Positions 25,452-35,828 of a stretch of 64,000 bases of DNA are shown here, in pieces. Under the pieces are notes generated by a model. It saw nothing but the letters and a program-made list of their open reading frames with translations, had not been told where the DNA came from and searched no databases. The translations under genes were made by a program, and so were the position numbers. Origin of the DNA: Betaproteobacteria bacterium HGW-Betaproteobacteria-9 (GTDB lineage: Bacteria > Pseudomonadota > Gammaproteobacteria > Burkholderiales > Burkholderiaceae_C); contig PHCC01000004.1 in assembly GCA_002842215.1 (NCBI GenBank), positions 1 through 64,000 on the forward strand, read 5' to 3'. Each line of letters starts with the position of its first letter. The first letter of the stretch is position 1.

Positions 25452-26930
25452 TTACTTCATGATGTCGCCGAGGCAGAGGTACTTGATCTCGACGTAGTCG
25501 TCCATGCCGTGGTGTGAACCTTCCCGGCCCAGGCCGGACTGCTTCACGCCACCGAAGGGCACGTGCTCGGTGGCCAGGATGCCGACGTTGATGCCGACCA
25601 TGCCGTATTCCAGCGCTTCGGCCACGCGGTAGATGCGGCCGATGTCTCGGCTGTAGAAATAGCTGGCGAGGCCGAACTCGGTGTTGTTGGCCGCGTCAAT
25701 GGCCTCTTGCTCGGTCTTGAACTTGAACACCGGTGCAAACGGTCCGAAGGTTTCTTCTTTCGCGCACAGCATGTCGGCGGTCGCATCGGCCACCACGGTG
25801 GGTTCGAAAAACTGACCCGCCAGCCGCTTGCCGCCCGCCACCACGCGCCCGCCCTTGGCCACGGCGTCGTCCACGTGGCGCTGCACCTTCACCAGCGCGG
25901 CTTCTTCGATCAACGGACCCTGGTTCACGCCGTCTTCAAAGCCGTTGCCCACCTTGGCGGTCTTGACCTTGGCGGCGAACTTGGTGACGAACTCGTCGTA
26001 CACGCCTTCCTGCACGTAGAGGCGGTTGGAGCAGACGCAGGTCTGGCCGGCGTTGCGGTATTTGCTGGCGAAGGCGCCTTCAACCGCCGAGTCGATGTCG
26101 GCGTCGTTGAACACAATGAAGGGCGCATTGCCGCCCAGTTCCAGCGACATCTTCTTCACCGTGGGCGCGCTCTGCGCCATCAGGATGCGGCCCACTTCGG
26201 TGGAGCCGGTGAAGCTGATGTGGCGCACCACGTCGCTGGCGCAGATGACCTTGCCCACGGCGATGGAGTTCTGGTCGTCGGCCGTGATCATGTTGAGCAC
26301 ACCGGCCGGGATGCCGGCGCGGATGGCCAGCTCGGCCGCGGCCAGCGCGGTCAACGGCGTGAGCTCGGCGGGCTTGATGATGACGGGGCAGCCGGCGGCC
26401 AGCGCGGGCGCAACCTTGCGCGTGATCATGGCCAGCGGGAAGTTCCACGGCGTGATCGCCGCGCAGACGCCAATGGGCTGTTTCAGCACCATCAAGCGGC
26501 GGTTGTTGTCGAACTGGGGCAGGGTCTCGCCGTTGACGCGCTTGGCTTCTTCGGCGAACCACTCGACGAAGCTGGCGCCGTAGGCCACTTCACCCTTGGC
26601 TTCGGCAAACGGCTTGCCCTGCTCGGCGGTCATGATGCGGCCCAGGTCGTCCTGGTTGGCCATGAGCAGGTCGTACCACTTGCGCAGGATGATGCTGCGC
26701 TCCTTGGCGGTCTTGCCCTTCCAGCCGCCCCAGGCGGCGTTGGCGGCGGCGATGGCTTTTTCGGCATCGGCCGGGCCGAGGTTGGCCACGTCGGCGAGCT
26801 TCTGGCCGGTGGCGGGGTCGAGCACGTCAAAGCGGCTGTTGCCTTTCACCCACTCGCCGTTGATCAGCGCGTCGGTCTTCAGCAGGGTCGGGTCCTTCAG
26901 CAGGGCCAGGGGGGAGGTCTTCATGTCCAT
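25452..26930 (-). CDS. gabD: NAD(P)-dependent succinate/glutarate-semialdehyde dehydrogenase
   Basis: A 492-residue aldehyde dehydrogenase of the GabD group. Catalytic Glu is in LELGGNAPFIVF and Cys in RNAGQTCVCSNRLYVQ; the N-terminal TDALINGEWVKGNSRFDVLDP and the C-terminal GMVGINVGILATEHVPFGG are typical of SSADH. It oxidises succinate semialdehyde, or glutarate semialdehyde in the DavD-type pathway, to the dicarboxylate. Start 26930 (MDMKTSPL) has a purine-rich site; 26924 is an alternative. It heads toward the polyamine import and transaminase genes on the same strand. Confidence 0.93.
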   Translation of the reverse strand: MDMKTSPLALLKDPTLLKTDALINGEWVKGNSRFDVLDPATGQKLADVANLGPADAEKAIAAANAAWGGWKGKTAKERSIILRKWYDLLMANQDDLGRIMTAEQGKPFAEAKGEVAYGASFVEWFAEEAKRVNGETLPQFDNNRRLMVLKQPIGVCAAITPWNFPLAMITRKVAPALAAGCPVIIKPAELTPLTALAAAELAIRAGIPAGVLNMITADDQNSIAVGKVICASDVVRHISFTGSTEVGRILMAQSAPTVKKMSLELGGNAPFIVFNDADIDSAVEGAFASKYRNAGQTCVCSNRLYVQEGVYDEFVTKFAAKVKTAKVGNGFEDGVNQGPLIEEAALVKVQRHVDDAVAKGGRVVAGGKRLAGQFFEPTVVADATADMLCAKEETFGPFAPVFKFKTEQEAIDAANNTEFGLASYFYSRDIGRIYRVAEALEYGMVGINVGILATEHVPFGGVKQSGLGREGSHHGMDDYVEIKYLCLGDIMK

Positions 26931-26970
26931 GGGATGTCTCTTCGTCAGGTTGTGATGCAAAAGGGCAGGT

Positions 26971-27255
26971 TCAGCGCATTTCAATTTCCACGAACACGAC
27001 TTCGTGTCCGGTGGGGTTGATGACGTTGTGCTCCACGCCCACGTTCCGGGTGTACGACTGGCCCGGCGTCAGCGGTGCCGTGCGGTTGCCATCGGGTGTC
27101 TCCAGCAGCAGTTCGCCGCCGGTCATGGGCACGACCACATAGTCGTGTGCGTGGCGGTGCCAGCCTGTTTCCGCGCCCGGCGCAAAACGCCACTCGGTGA
27201 CGATAACGCGTTCATTGGATATCTGCACGGTGGGGACGGCTTGGGGGCGACTCAT
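26971..27255 (-). CDS. small cupin-domain protein
   Basis: A 94-residue single cupin barrel. Metal-ligand motif WHRHAHDYVVVPMTGGEL is a classical cupin motif 1, and VEHNVINPTGHEVVFVEIE forms motif 2. The function is unknown; small cupins often act as dioxygenases, isomerases or ligand sensors in catabolic operons. AAGGAAGACCCC precedes ATG 27255. It lies between the ureohydrolase and the semialdehyde dehydrogenase in one direction. Confidence 0.85.
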   Translation of the reverse strand: MSRPQAVPTVQISNERVIVTEWRFAPGAETGWHRHAHDYVVVPMTGGELLLETPDGNRTAPLTPGQSYTRNVGVEHNVINPTGHEVVFVEIEMR

Positions 27256-27280
27256 GGGGTCTTCCTTGTGACAACGGGGT

Positions 27281-28237
27281 TCAGCGGTAGGCCACGCCGG
27301 GCAGCACGCACAACATTTCAAACAGCAGGTTGGCGCCCAGCAGCGCGGTGTTGCCGCTGGTGTCGTAGGCGGGAGAGACTTCGACCAGGTCGCAGCCCAC
27401 GAGGTTCAAACCGCGGCAGCCCCGGATGATTTCCAGCGCCTGCGGCACGGTGAGGCCACCGATCTCGGGGGTGCCGGTGCCACCGGCGTAGGCCGGGTCG
27501 ATGCCGTCGATGTCGAAGCTGAGGTAGGTGGGCGTGTCGGGGCTGATTTTTTCGCGGATCTGCGCCATCAATGGCGCCAGGCTGGACCACCAGACCTCGT
27601 GCGCCGGCACCACGGTAAAGCCCTGCTGGCGCGGCCAGTCGAAGTCTTCGGCCGAATAACCGCTGCCGCGCAGGCCGATCTGCCAGACCTTCTCGCCCTG
27701 CAGCAGGCCTTCTTCCACCGCGCGGCGGAACGGTGTGCCGTGGGCGATGGCCTCACCGAACATGTCGGGGTTCACGTCGGCGTGCGCGTCCACATGGATC
27801 AGCGCCACCGGGCCATGCTTCGCCTTCATCGCGCGCAGGATCGGCAGCGCGATGGTGTGGTCGCCACCCAGCGTGAGCGGGATGCAGCCGGCTTCGATGA
27901 CCGGGCGGTAGTGCTGCTCGATGAGGTCCACCGATTTCAGCAGGTTGTAGGTGTTGATCGCCACGTCGCCGAGGTCGGCCACCTGCAGCGCGTCGAAGGG
28001 GGCGGCGCCGGTCGCCATGTTGTAGGGGCGGATCAGGCAGGATTCGGCGCGGATCTGGCGCGGGCCGAAACGCGCACCCGGGCGGTGGCTGGTGCCGGTG
28101 TCGAGTGGCACGCCGATGAAGCCGGCGTTGAGGCCTTCGGCACTGGTGGCGACAGGCAGCCGCATCATGCTGGCCAGTCCACCGAAGCGTGGCATGGCGT
28201 TGCCGCCCAGCGGCTGGTTGAAAGCGGATTCGCTCAT
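27281..28237 (-). CDS. speB: agmatinase-family ureohydrolase
   Basis: A 318-residue ureohydrolase with a binuclear Mn site: GGDHTIALPIL, HVDAHADVNPDM and SFDIDGIDPAYAGGTGTP. The family removes urea from agmatine, 4-guanidinobutyrate, 3-guanidinopropionate or guanidine. The gene context (semialdehyde dehydrogenase, GABA-type transaminase, polyamine importers) favours agmatine to putrescine, or 4-guanidinobutyrate to GABA. The exact substrate cannot be read from these motifs, so the symbol follows the family name. Confidence 0.88.
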   Translation of the reverse strand: MSESAFNQPLGGNAMPRFGGLASMMRLPVATSAEGLNAGFIGVPLDTGTSHRPGARFGPRQIRAESCLIRPYNMATGAAPFDALQVADLGDVAINTYNLLKSVDLIEQHYRPVIEAGCIPLTLGGDHTIALPILRAMKAKHGPVALIHVDAHADVNPDMFGEAIAHGTPFRRAVEEGLLQGEKVWQIGLRGSGYSAEDFDWPRQQGFTVVPAHEVWWSSLAPLMAQIREKISPDTPTYLSFDIDGIDPAYAGGTGTPEIGGLTVPQALEIIRGCRGLNLVGCDLVEVSPAYDTSGNTALLGANLLFEMLCVLPGVAYR

Positions 28238-28244
28238 GGCGTTC

Positions 28245-28850
28245 TCAGGCTCGCGGTCGCGTCAGCTGGAAATCCAGGTGCGCTCTGACCGATGGCCACT
28301 CGTGCGCCAGGATGCTGTAGACGCAGGTGTCCCGCAGCGCACCGTGTGCGTCGGGGTGGCGGTTGATCTGGTGCGAGCGCAGCACGCCATCGAGCTTGGC
28401 GCCCAGGCGCTCGATACCGCGCCGGCTCTGGTGGTTGAAGAAGTGGGTGCGGAATTCGACCGCGATGCAGTCCAGCGTCTCGAATGCGTGGGTCAGCAGC
28501 AGGCGTTTGCATTCGGTGTTGAGCGGGCTGCGCTGCACGGCCGTGCGGTACCAGGTGGAGCCGATCTCGACGCGGCGGTTGGCGGCGTCGATGTTCATGT
28601 AGGTCGTCATGCCCACCGCCTTGCCGCTGGCGTTGAGCACGGCAAAGGGCAACATGCTGCCAGCCTGCTGCAGGCCCAGTCGGCGCTGGATTTCGGCGGC
28701 CATGCCCTCTGGCGTGGGGATGGCGGTGTACCAGAGCTTCCAGAGTTCGCCGTCGCGCACGGCTTCGACCAGGTCGTCGTGGTGGGCAGCGGTCAGGGGA
28801 ACGAGGCTGGCGTGCTGGCCGCGCAGCGTCGTGTCTTGGGTGAAGGGCAT
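28245..28850 (-). CDS. GNAT-family N-acetyltransferase (RimJ/RimL type)
   Basis: A 201-residue acetyltransferase. GSTWYRTAVQRSPLNTECKR and AFETLDCIAVEFRTHFFNHQ, then RRGIERLGAKLDGVLRSH, are the pattern of RimJ/RimL-like proteins that acetylate amino groups of proteins or small amines. It is seven bases upstream of the ureohydrolase and ten downstream of the ABC permease, so probably in the operon. Acetylation of a polyamine is possible, but protein N-termini or antibiotics are alternatives. Confidence 0.85.
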   Translation of the reverse strand: MPFTQDTTLRGQHASLVPLTAAHHDDLVEAVRDGELWKLWYTAIPTPEGMAAEIQRRLGLQQAGSMLPFAVLNASGKAVGMTTYMNIDAANRRVEIGSTWYRTAVQRSPLNTECKRLLLTHAFETLDCIAVEFRTHFFNHQSRRGIERLGAKLDGVLRSHQINRHPDAHGALRDTCVYSILAHEWPSVRAHLDFQLTRPRA

Positions 28851-28860
28851 GTTGTTAGGG

Positions 28861-29679
28861 CTATTTGCGACGACCGCGCAGCCACTCCAGCGTCAGCATC
28901 AACGCGGTCGTGAACAGGATCAACAGGGTGGCGACAGCGGCGATGGTGGGCGAGATGTTTTCGCGGATGCCGGTGAACATCTGGCGCGGGAGCGTCACCT
29001 GCTCGGGGCCGGCGAGGAACAGCGTGACCACGACCTCGTCGAACGAGGTGGCGAAGGCGAACAGCGCGCCCGAGATCACGCCGGGGGCGATCACGGGCAG
29101 CGTGACGCGGAAGAAGGTCTCCAGCGGGCTCGCACCGAGGCTCAGGCTGGCTTTCACCAGGTTGTGGTTGAAGCTCTGCAGCGTGGCCAGCACGGTGGTG
29201 ACGACAAAGGGCGCGCCCAGCGCGGCGTGCACGATCACCAGGCCCAGGTAGGTGTCGTTCAGCCCCCATTTGGCGAAGTACAGGTAGCTGCTCACACCCA
29301 CCACCACGATGGGCACCACCATGGGCGCGATCAACAGGCTGGTGATGAAGCCCTTGCCAAAGAACTTGGTGTTGGCCAGGCCCATGGCCGCGAGCGTGCC
29401 GAGCACGGTCGCCAGCAGGGTGGCGAGGGGCGCAACGATGAAGCTGTTCTTCGCGGCTCGGATCCAGTCGTCGGAATGGAACATCTCGCGGTACCACTGC
29501 AGCGACCAGCCTTCAATGGGGTAGGCGAGGAACGAGCTGTCGCTGAACGACAGCGGGATGATCACCACCACCGGAAGCAGCAGGTAGACGATCACACCGA
29601 TGCCGGCGCCGCGCAGGGCGAACCAGCCGAGCTTGTCGAGCAGGTTGTAGTAGGCGGGGAAGACGGGGAGCAACTTCAT
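28861..29679 (-). CDS. ABC transporter permease, PotC type
   Basis: A 272-residue inner-membrane permease with six helices. The EAA loop ASLSLGASPLETFFRVTLPV with the following IAPGVISGALFAFATSFDE fits spermidine/putrescine-type importers. ATG 29679 has AGGAAA upstream; a TTG at 29700 would overlap the previous gene. Third component of the importer encoded from 33211 down to 28861. Confidence 0.92.
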   Translation of the reverse strand: MKLLPVFPAYYNLLDKLGWFALRGAGIGVIVYLLLPVVVIIPLSFSDSSFLAYPIEGWSLQWYREMFHSDDWIRAAKNSFIVAPLATLLATVLGTLAAMGLANTKFFGKGFITSLLIAPMVVPIVVVGVSSYLYFAKWGLNDTYLGLVIVHAALGAPFVVTTVLATLQSFNHNLVKASLSLGASPLETFFRVTLPVIAPGVISGALFAFATSFDEVVVTLFLAGPEQVTLPRQMFTGIRENISPTIAAVATLLILFTTALMLTLEWLRGRRK

Positions 29680-29692
29680 GACGGATTTCCTG

Positions 29693-31000
29693 TTAACCAA
29701 GGCTCAGCTCGGCCTTGGAGACCTTGCGGTACAGCGCGTAGAGCACCATGGTGGCGGTCAGCAGCACGCCACCGAGCGCGCAGGCCATGCCCCAGTTGAC
29801 TTCGACGTTGGTGTACTGCGCGACGTAGTAGCTCAGCATCTGGTCGGCCGGTCCGCCGAGCAGGGCGGGCGTCACGTAATAGCCGATGCAGGTGATGAAG
29901 ACCAGCAGGCCGCCCGCGGCCACGCCGGGGTAGGTCTGCGGCAGGTAGACGCGGAAGAAGCCGGCCAGCGGCGGGCTGCCCAGCGAGATGGCGGCGCGCA
30001 GGTAGTTCGGCGGCACCGATTTCATGACGCTGTACAGCGGCAGGATGGCGAAGGGCAGCAGGATGTGCACCATGGCGATGATCACACCCATGCGGTTGAA
30101 CAGCAGGGGAATCGGCGCGTCGGTCGCGCCGATCCAGATCAGGAAGCGGTTGACCAGGCCGTTGTTCTGCAACAGCACGATCCAGGCGGCGATGCGCACC
30201 AGCACCGAGGTCCAGAAGGGCAGCAGCACCAGGATCAGCAGCACGTTGGCCTTGCGTGGGGAGAGCGTGCTGAGCCAGTAGGCGAGCGGGTAGCCGAGCA
30301 GCAGGCAGAAGAAGGTCACCACGGCGCTCATCTGGAAGGTGCGGCCCAGGATGTCGCTGAAGGCGGCCTCGTCGGCGCCCACGCGTTCGATGTCGCCCTG
30401 CGCATTGCGCTTGAGGTCGACCGCGGTCAGCAGGTAGTCGGGTGTCCAGCGCGAGCTGTTTTTCGCGATGGACTGCCAGTAAGGCAGTTCTTCCCAGCGC
30501 GCGTCGTGTTCAATGAGTTTGCTGCGTGCTTCGTCGGCACTCAGGTTGTCGCCCAGCGGCAGGGCGCGGTAGGTGCCCATGACCAGCGAGCGGGCGCCGG
30601 CCACCTCGCTGTTGAGGCGGCGGGCGAGCGTGCCGGCCTGAGCGGTTTCTTCGATGCCACTCAGGTCGGCCAGGATGGCGGCGTAGGCGGCGGCGGGTGG
30701 CGGGCTGGTGCGGTCCCAGTCGTTCAGTGCCTGGCCCGTGCGGGGCAGGACGTCGGCCACCTCGGGGTTTTCAACCGCCCGCACCAGCAAGGAACCCAGC
30801 GGAACCAGAAAAAACACCAGCAGAAAGACCAGCAGGGGCATGGTCAGCGCCAGGGCGCGCAGCTTCCTGCGCCGTTCGGCGCGGTGCAGCTGCGCGGCGA
30901 GGGTTCCCCCCGCCAAGGCCTGGCCAGTGCCCCCTGCGGGAGCGGATCGTTCGAGGGCGGCCCCTGCGAACGGCTGGAGTTCGGTTCCGCTGGCGCTCAT
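29693..31000 (-). CDS. ABC transporter permease, PotB type, with long first periplasmic loop
   Basis: A 435-residue permease. A non-membrane N-terminal segment of about 50 residues precedes the first helix (LALTMPLLVFLLVFFLVPLG), followed by a periplasmic loop of about 150 residues before the other five helices. The EAA loop is AAISLGSPPLAGFFRVYLP. PotB proteins are usually near 290 residues; the larger form with an inserted loop occurs in some polyamine-type importers. The N-terminal coding segment resembles the window's repeat. Its ATG shares one base with the binding-protein stop. Confidence 0.9.
   Translation of the reverse strand: MSASGTELQPFAGAALERSAPAGGTGQALAGGTLAAQLHRAERRRKLRALALTMPLLVFLLVFFLVPLGSLLVRAVENPEVADVLPRTGQALNDWDRTSPPPAAAYAAILADLSGIEETAQAGTLARRLNSEVAGARSLVMGTYRALPLGDNLSADEARSKLIEHDARWEELPYWQSIAKNSSRWTPDYLLTAVDLKRNAQGDIERVGADEAAFSDILGRTFQMSAVVTFFCLLLGYPLAYWLSTLSPRKANVLLILVLLPFWTSVLVRIAAWIVLLQNNGLVNRFLIWIGATDAPIPLLFNRMGVIIAMVHILLPFAILPLYSVMKSVPPNYLRAAISLGSPPLAGFFRVYLPQTYPGVAAGGLLVFITCIGYYVTPALLGGPADQMLSYYVAQYTNVEVNWGMACALGGVLLTATMVLYALYRKVSKAELSLG
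30895..30960. repeat. degenerate repeat-like segment inside permease N-terminus
   Basis: On the minus strand CCGCTCCCGCAGGGGGCACT, then GGCC and a GGCCTTGGCGGGGGG tract resemble the middle of the stop-codon-associated repeat family (hairpin, then GGCACTGGCC, then GGC-AAAGCC-like hairpin). It lies shortly after the binding-protein stop codon, like the clear copies, but here is read as codons 13-35 or so of the permease. Similarity is partial. Confidence 0.3.
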
Positions 31001-32031
31001 CACTGCGCTGCCCAGGCGGAGAAGCGCTTCTCCAGGGCTTCACCCTGGTCGGCCCAGAAGCCGATGCCGAACTGCAGCGCGTCCTTGCTGTTGGCCGGCG
31101 AGGTGGGCAACATCCCCAGCACCTTGGCGTCGAGCTTGGTCAGGGCCTTGTTGTTGGTCGGGCCGTAGCTGATGTTCTTGGCGTATTCGGCCTGGGCATC
31201 GGGCGAGCTGGCCATGGCGATGAACTTCAGGGCGGCGTCCTTGTTGGGTGTGCCCTTGGGCATGACCCAGTAGTCCAGGTCGTAGATGCCGCCGGTCCAG
31301 GTGATCTTGAGGTTCTTGCCTTCGCGCTGGGCGGCGTCGATGCGCCCGTTGTAGGCGGTGGTCATGGCCACGTCACCGGCCACCAGGAACTGGGGCGGCT
31401 GCGCGCCGGCTTCCCACCACTGGATGTTGGGCTTGAGCTCGGTCAGCTTCTTGAACGCGCGCTCGGCGCCGTCTTTGGTGGCGAGCACTTTGTAGACGTC
31501 GGCGGGCTTCACGCCGTCAGCCATCAGCGCGAATTCGAGGTTGTAGCGGGCGCCTTTGCGCATGCCGCGTTTGCCGGGGAATTTCTTCACGTCCCAGAAA
31601 TCGGCCCAGGTGGTGGGCGCGGTCTTGAGCTTGTCGCCGTCATAGGCCATCACGGTGGACCAGACGAAGGTGCCGACGCCGCACTCGTGCACGGCAGCTT
31701 TCTGGAAGTCGGCCTTGTTGCCGACCTTGGACCAGTCCATCTTCTCGAACAGGCCTTCGTCGCAGCCGCGGCTGAGGTCAGGGCTCTCGACTTCAACCAC
31801 GTCCCAGGTGACTTTCTTGGCTTCGACCATGGCTTTGATCTTGGCCTGTTCGCCGTTGTATTCCACGGCGGTGATCTTGCCGCCACCGGCCTTTTCGTAG
31901 GCCTCGAAATAGGCCTTTTTCTGGGCGGCACCGTTGGCGCCACCGAAGTTGACGACGGTGAGCTGGCTCTGGGCCATCACCGGCAGGGCGACCATCATGG
32001 CCACGGCCAGGAAAACAGGTTTCAGTTTCAT
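31000..32031 (-). CDS. ABC transporter substrate-binding protein, PotD/polyamine type
   Basis: A 343-residue periplasmic protein. Sec signal peptide KLKPVFLAVAMMVALPVMAQ, then SQLTVVNFGGANGAAQKKAY. WDVVEVESPDLSRGCDEGLFEK and TTAYNGRIDAAQREGKN are typical of the spermidine/putrescine-binding cluster. Ligand may be a polyamine or related amine. First in the order binding protein, PotB, PotC; the ATPase gene lies 46 bases upstream. Confidence 0.92.
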   Translation of the reverse strand: MKLKPVFLAVAMMVALPVMAQSQLTVVNFGGANGAAQKKAYFEAYEKAGGGKITAVEYNGEQAKIKAMVEAKKVTWDVVEVESPDLSRGCDEGLFEKMDWSKVGNKADFQKAAVHECGVGTFVWSTVMAYDGDKLKTAPTTWADFWDVKKFPGKRGMRKGARYNLEFALMADGVKPADVYKVLATKDGAERAFKKLTELKPNIQWWEAGAQPPQFLVAGDVAMTTAYNGRIDAAQREGKNLKITWTGGIYDLDYWVMPKGTPNKDAALKFIAMASSPDAQAEYAKNISYGPTNNKALTKLDAKVLGMLPTSPANSKDALQFGIGFWADQGEALEKRFSAWAAQ

Positions 32032-32077
32032 CGGACTTATCTCCAGGGGTTGAGGAACGGGGAACGGGAAAACAGGT

Positions 32078-33197
32078 TCAGCGGTATATACGGAGGTGCT
32101 CCGGCGGGATGTGCAGGCCGATGGTCTGGCCCGGGTCCATGTGGCCCATGTGCTGCAGCGGCACCTTGACGCTGATCTCGGGCTGGCCGCTGACCTGGCA
32201 GCGCAGGCGCAGGTGGTCGCCGAAATAGATCACGTCGCCTAGGGCCGCGCCGAGGCGGTTGTGGGTGGGACCTTCGCCGTTGACCACGGTGATGCGTTCG
32301 GGCCGCACGCTGCACTGCACCGTCTCGCCGGCTTGTGCCAGGTTGACGTTGACGCCGGTCAGGCGCGTGCCGTCGGCGAGCGCCACCTCGCAGTGTTCGC
32401 CGGTGGTCTGCACCACCTGGGCGTCGAGCACGGAGTTGTCGCCCACGAAGCTGGCGACAAATCGGTTGGACGGTGTTTCGTAGAGCCGGTCGACCTGGTC
32501 GATCTGCTGGATCACGCCTTCGCTGAACACCGCCACACGATCCGACATGGTGAGCGCTTCCGACTGATCGTGTGTCACGTAGACGAAGGTCACGCCCAGG
32601 CGGCGGTGCAGCGCCTTCAGCTCCAGCTGCATGTGTTCGCGCAGCTGCTTGTCGAGCGCGCCCAGCGGCTCGTCCATCAGCACCAGCTGCGGATCGAAGA
32701 CCAGCGCGCGGGCCAGCGCCACGCGCTGCTGCTGGCCACCCGAGAGCTGGGTCGGGTAGCGCGCACCCATGTGGCCCATCTGCACCATGTCGAGCGCGCG
32801 CTTGACCTTGGTTTCGACGTCGGCCTTGCCGAGTTTGCGCACGGTGAGCGGATAGGCGATGTTGTCGGCCACGGTCATGTGCGGGAACAGGGCGTAGTTC
32901 TGGAACACCATGCCGAAGTTGCGCTTGTGCGGTGGCGTGCGCGTGATGGGCACGCCGTTCAGGCTGATCTCGCCCGAGGTCGGCGACTCGAAGCCCGCCA
33001 GCATCATCAGCGTGGTGGTCTTGCCCGAGCCCGAGGGGCCGAGCAGCGAGAGGAACTCGCCCTTCTGGATCTCCAGGTTCAGGTCCCGGACCACCAGGGT
33101 GTGGCCATCGTAGGTTTTCTGCACACCGGTGAAGGTGACGAGTGCGTTGCTGGTGGTCATGGGCGCGATCGGGTCGGAAAAGTGGACTGAAAGAGAT

Positions 33198-33211
<14 letters not shown>
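32078..33211 (-). CDS. ABC transporter ATP-binding protein, PotA type
   Basis: A 377-residue ATPase. Walker [18 protein letters not shown]-loop MVFQNYALFPHM, signature [15 protein letters not shown] and Walker [13 protein letters not shown] are intact. The C-terminal TOBE regulatory domain (ECSVRPERITVVNGEG-like region) matches PotA. Start 33211 overlaps the CoA-transferase stop by 14 bases; ATG 33160 (MTTSNALV) is an alternative with a more typical N-terminus. Powers the permease pair downstream. Confidence 0.92.
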
Positions 33212-34384
<1,173 letters not shown>

Positions 34385-34388
<4 letters not shown>

Positions 34389-35683
34389 GCGCCTTGCAGC
34401 GCGTCGAGCGAGGCAGCAATGATCGCCAGGCCTTCATCGAGCACGGCGTCGCTGGCGGTCAGCGGCACCAGGATGCGCACCACGTTGCCGTAGGTGCCGC
34501 AGGTCAGGATGATCAGGCCGCGCTTGGTGGCTTCGGCGGCGAGCGCCTTGGTCAGGTCGGCATCGGGCTGGTGCACGTCGCCGTTCTTGCACAGCTCCAT
34601 GGCGACCATGGCGCCCAGGCCGCGCACGTCGGCGATGCAGGGGTGCTTCTTCGCCAGCGTCTGCAGGCTGGCGGTGATGCGCTGGCCCACGTCGCGGCTG
34701 CGCTGCAGCAGGTCGTGTTTCTCAAACTCGTCGAGCACGGCCAGGGCCGCGGCACAGGCCATCGGACTGCCGGCATAGGTGCCGCCCAGGCCGCCGGCGG
34801 CGGGCGCGTCCATCACCTCGGCCCGGCCGACCACGGCCGAGATCGGAAAACCGCCGGCCATGGACTTGGCCAGGGTGATCAGGTCGGGGGCGATGCCGCT
34901 CTGTTCACAGGCAAACCAGGTGCCGGTGCGGCCAGCGCCGGTTTGCACCTCGTCGCAGATCATCAGGATGCCGTGCTGGTCGCACAGCGCGCGCAGGCGC
35001 TGCATCAGCTCGGGCGGCGCCACGTTGAAGCCGCCTTCGCCTTGCACCGGCTCGATGATGATGGCCGCCACGCGGCTGGCTTCGATGTCGTTCTTGAGGA
35101 TGGATTCGACCGAGGCGATCGCATCGTCCACGCTCACGCCGTGCAGCGCGTTCGGGAAGCGGGCGTGGAAAATTTCGCCCGGGAACGGGCCGAAGCCGGT
35201 TTTGTACGGGGCGACCTTGCCGGTCATGCCCAGGGTCAGCAGGGTGCGGCCGTGGTAGCCGCCGGTGAAGGCGATCACGCCCGAGCGGCCGGTGTGGGCG
35301 CGCGCGATCTTGATGGCGTTTTCCACCGCTTCGGCACCGGTGGTCAGGAACAGGGTTTTCTTGGCGAAGTCGCCCGGGGCCTTGGCGTTCAGGCGCTCGG
35401 CCAGTTCCACGTAGGGTTCGTAGGCCAGCACCTGGAAACAGGTGTGGGTGTACTGGTCGAGCTGGGCCTTCACGGCCTCGATCACGGCCGGGTTGCGGTG
35501 GCCGGTGTTGAGCACGGCGATGCCGCCGGCAAAGTCGATGTAGCGGCGGCCTTCCACGTCCCAGATCTCGGCGTTTTCGCCCTTGGCGATGAAAATCTGG
35601 TGGCTGTGGCCGACGCCACGGGGGATGGCGGCCTGACGGCGGGCCATGAGCAGGGCGTTGGTGGCTTGGGATTCGCGTTGCAT
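34385..35683 (-). CDS. gabT: 4-aminobutyrate / 5-aminovalerate aminotransferase
   Basis: A 432-residue class III PLP aminotransferase. PLP-binding Lys273 is in ITLAKSMAGGFPISAV; TTGAEAVENAIKIARAHTGR, GYHGRTLLTLGMTGK and EPVQGEGGFNVAPPE are GabT blocks. It moves the amino group of GABA (or 5-aminovalerate) to 2-oxoglutarate, yielding a semialdehyde for the GabD-type enzyme. ATG 35683 has GGAG eight bases upstream; 35701 lacks a site. Divergent from the MocR gene, its likely regulator. Confidence 0.94.
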
Positions 35684-35727
35684 GCAGGGGGCTCCGATCA
35701 TGAAGAAATTTCAGACTGGGGCGGACT

Positions 35728-35810
35728 GTAGGGCTCGCGGGCCACCAGTAACATATACAGACAGTGCCTGCACAGCGATGCACTGTGCAGCCCTACGGAC
35801 CTGTACACAT
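35728..35810. promoter_or_regulatory. operator-rich gap between gabT and MocR regulator
   Basis: The 145-base divergent gap holds a perfect inverted repeat CTGCACAG / CTGTGCAG (35768-35775 and 35783-35790, seven-base spacer), a wider GTAGGGCT / AGCCCTAC pair (35728-35735 and 35789-35796), and TATACAG (35754-35760) mirrored by CTGTACA (35801-35807). MocR/GabR proteins usually bind repeated half-sites in such gaps. Which element is the true operator cannot be told from sequence. Confidence 0.5.
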
Positions 35811-35828
35811 TTACCCTGATAGCGCCCC

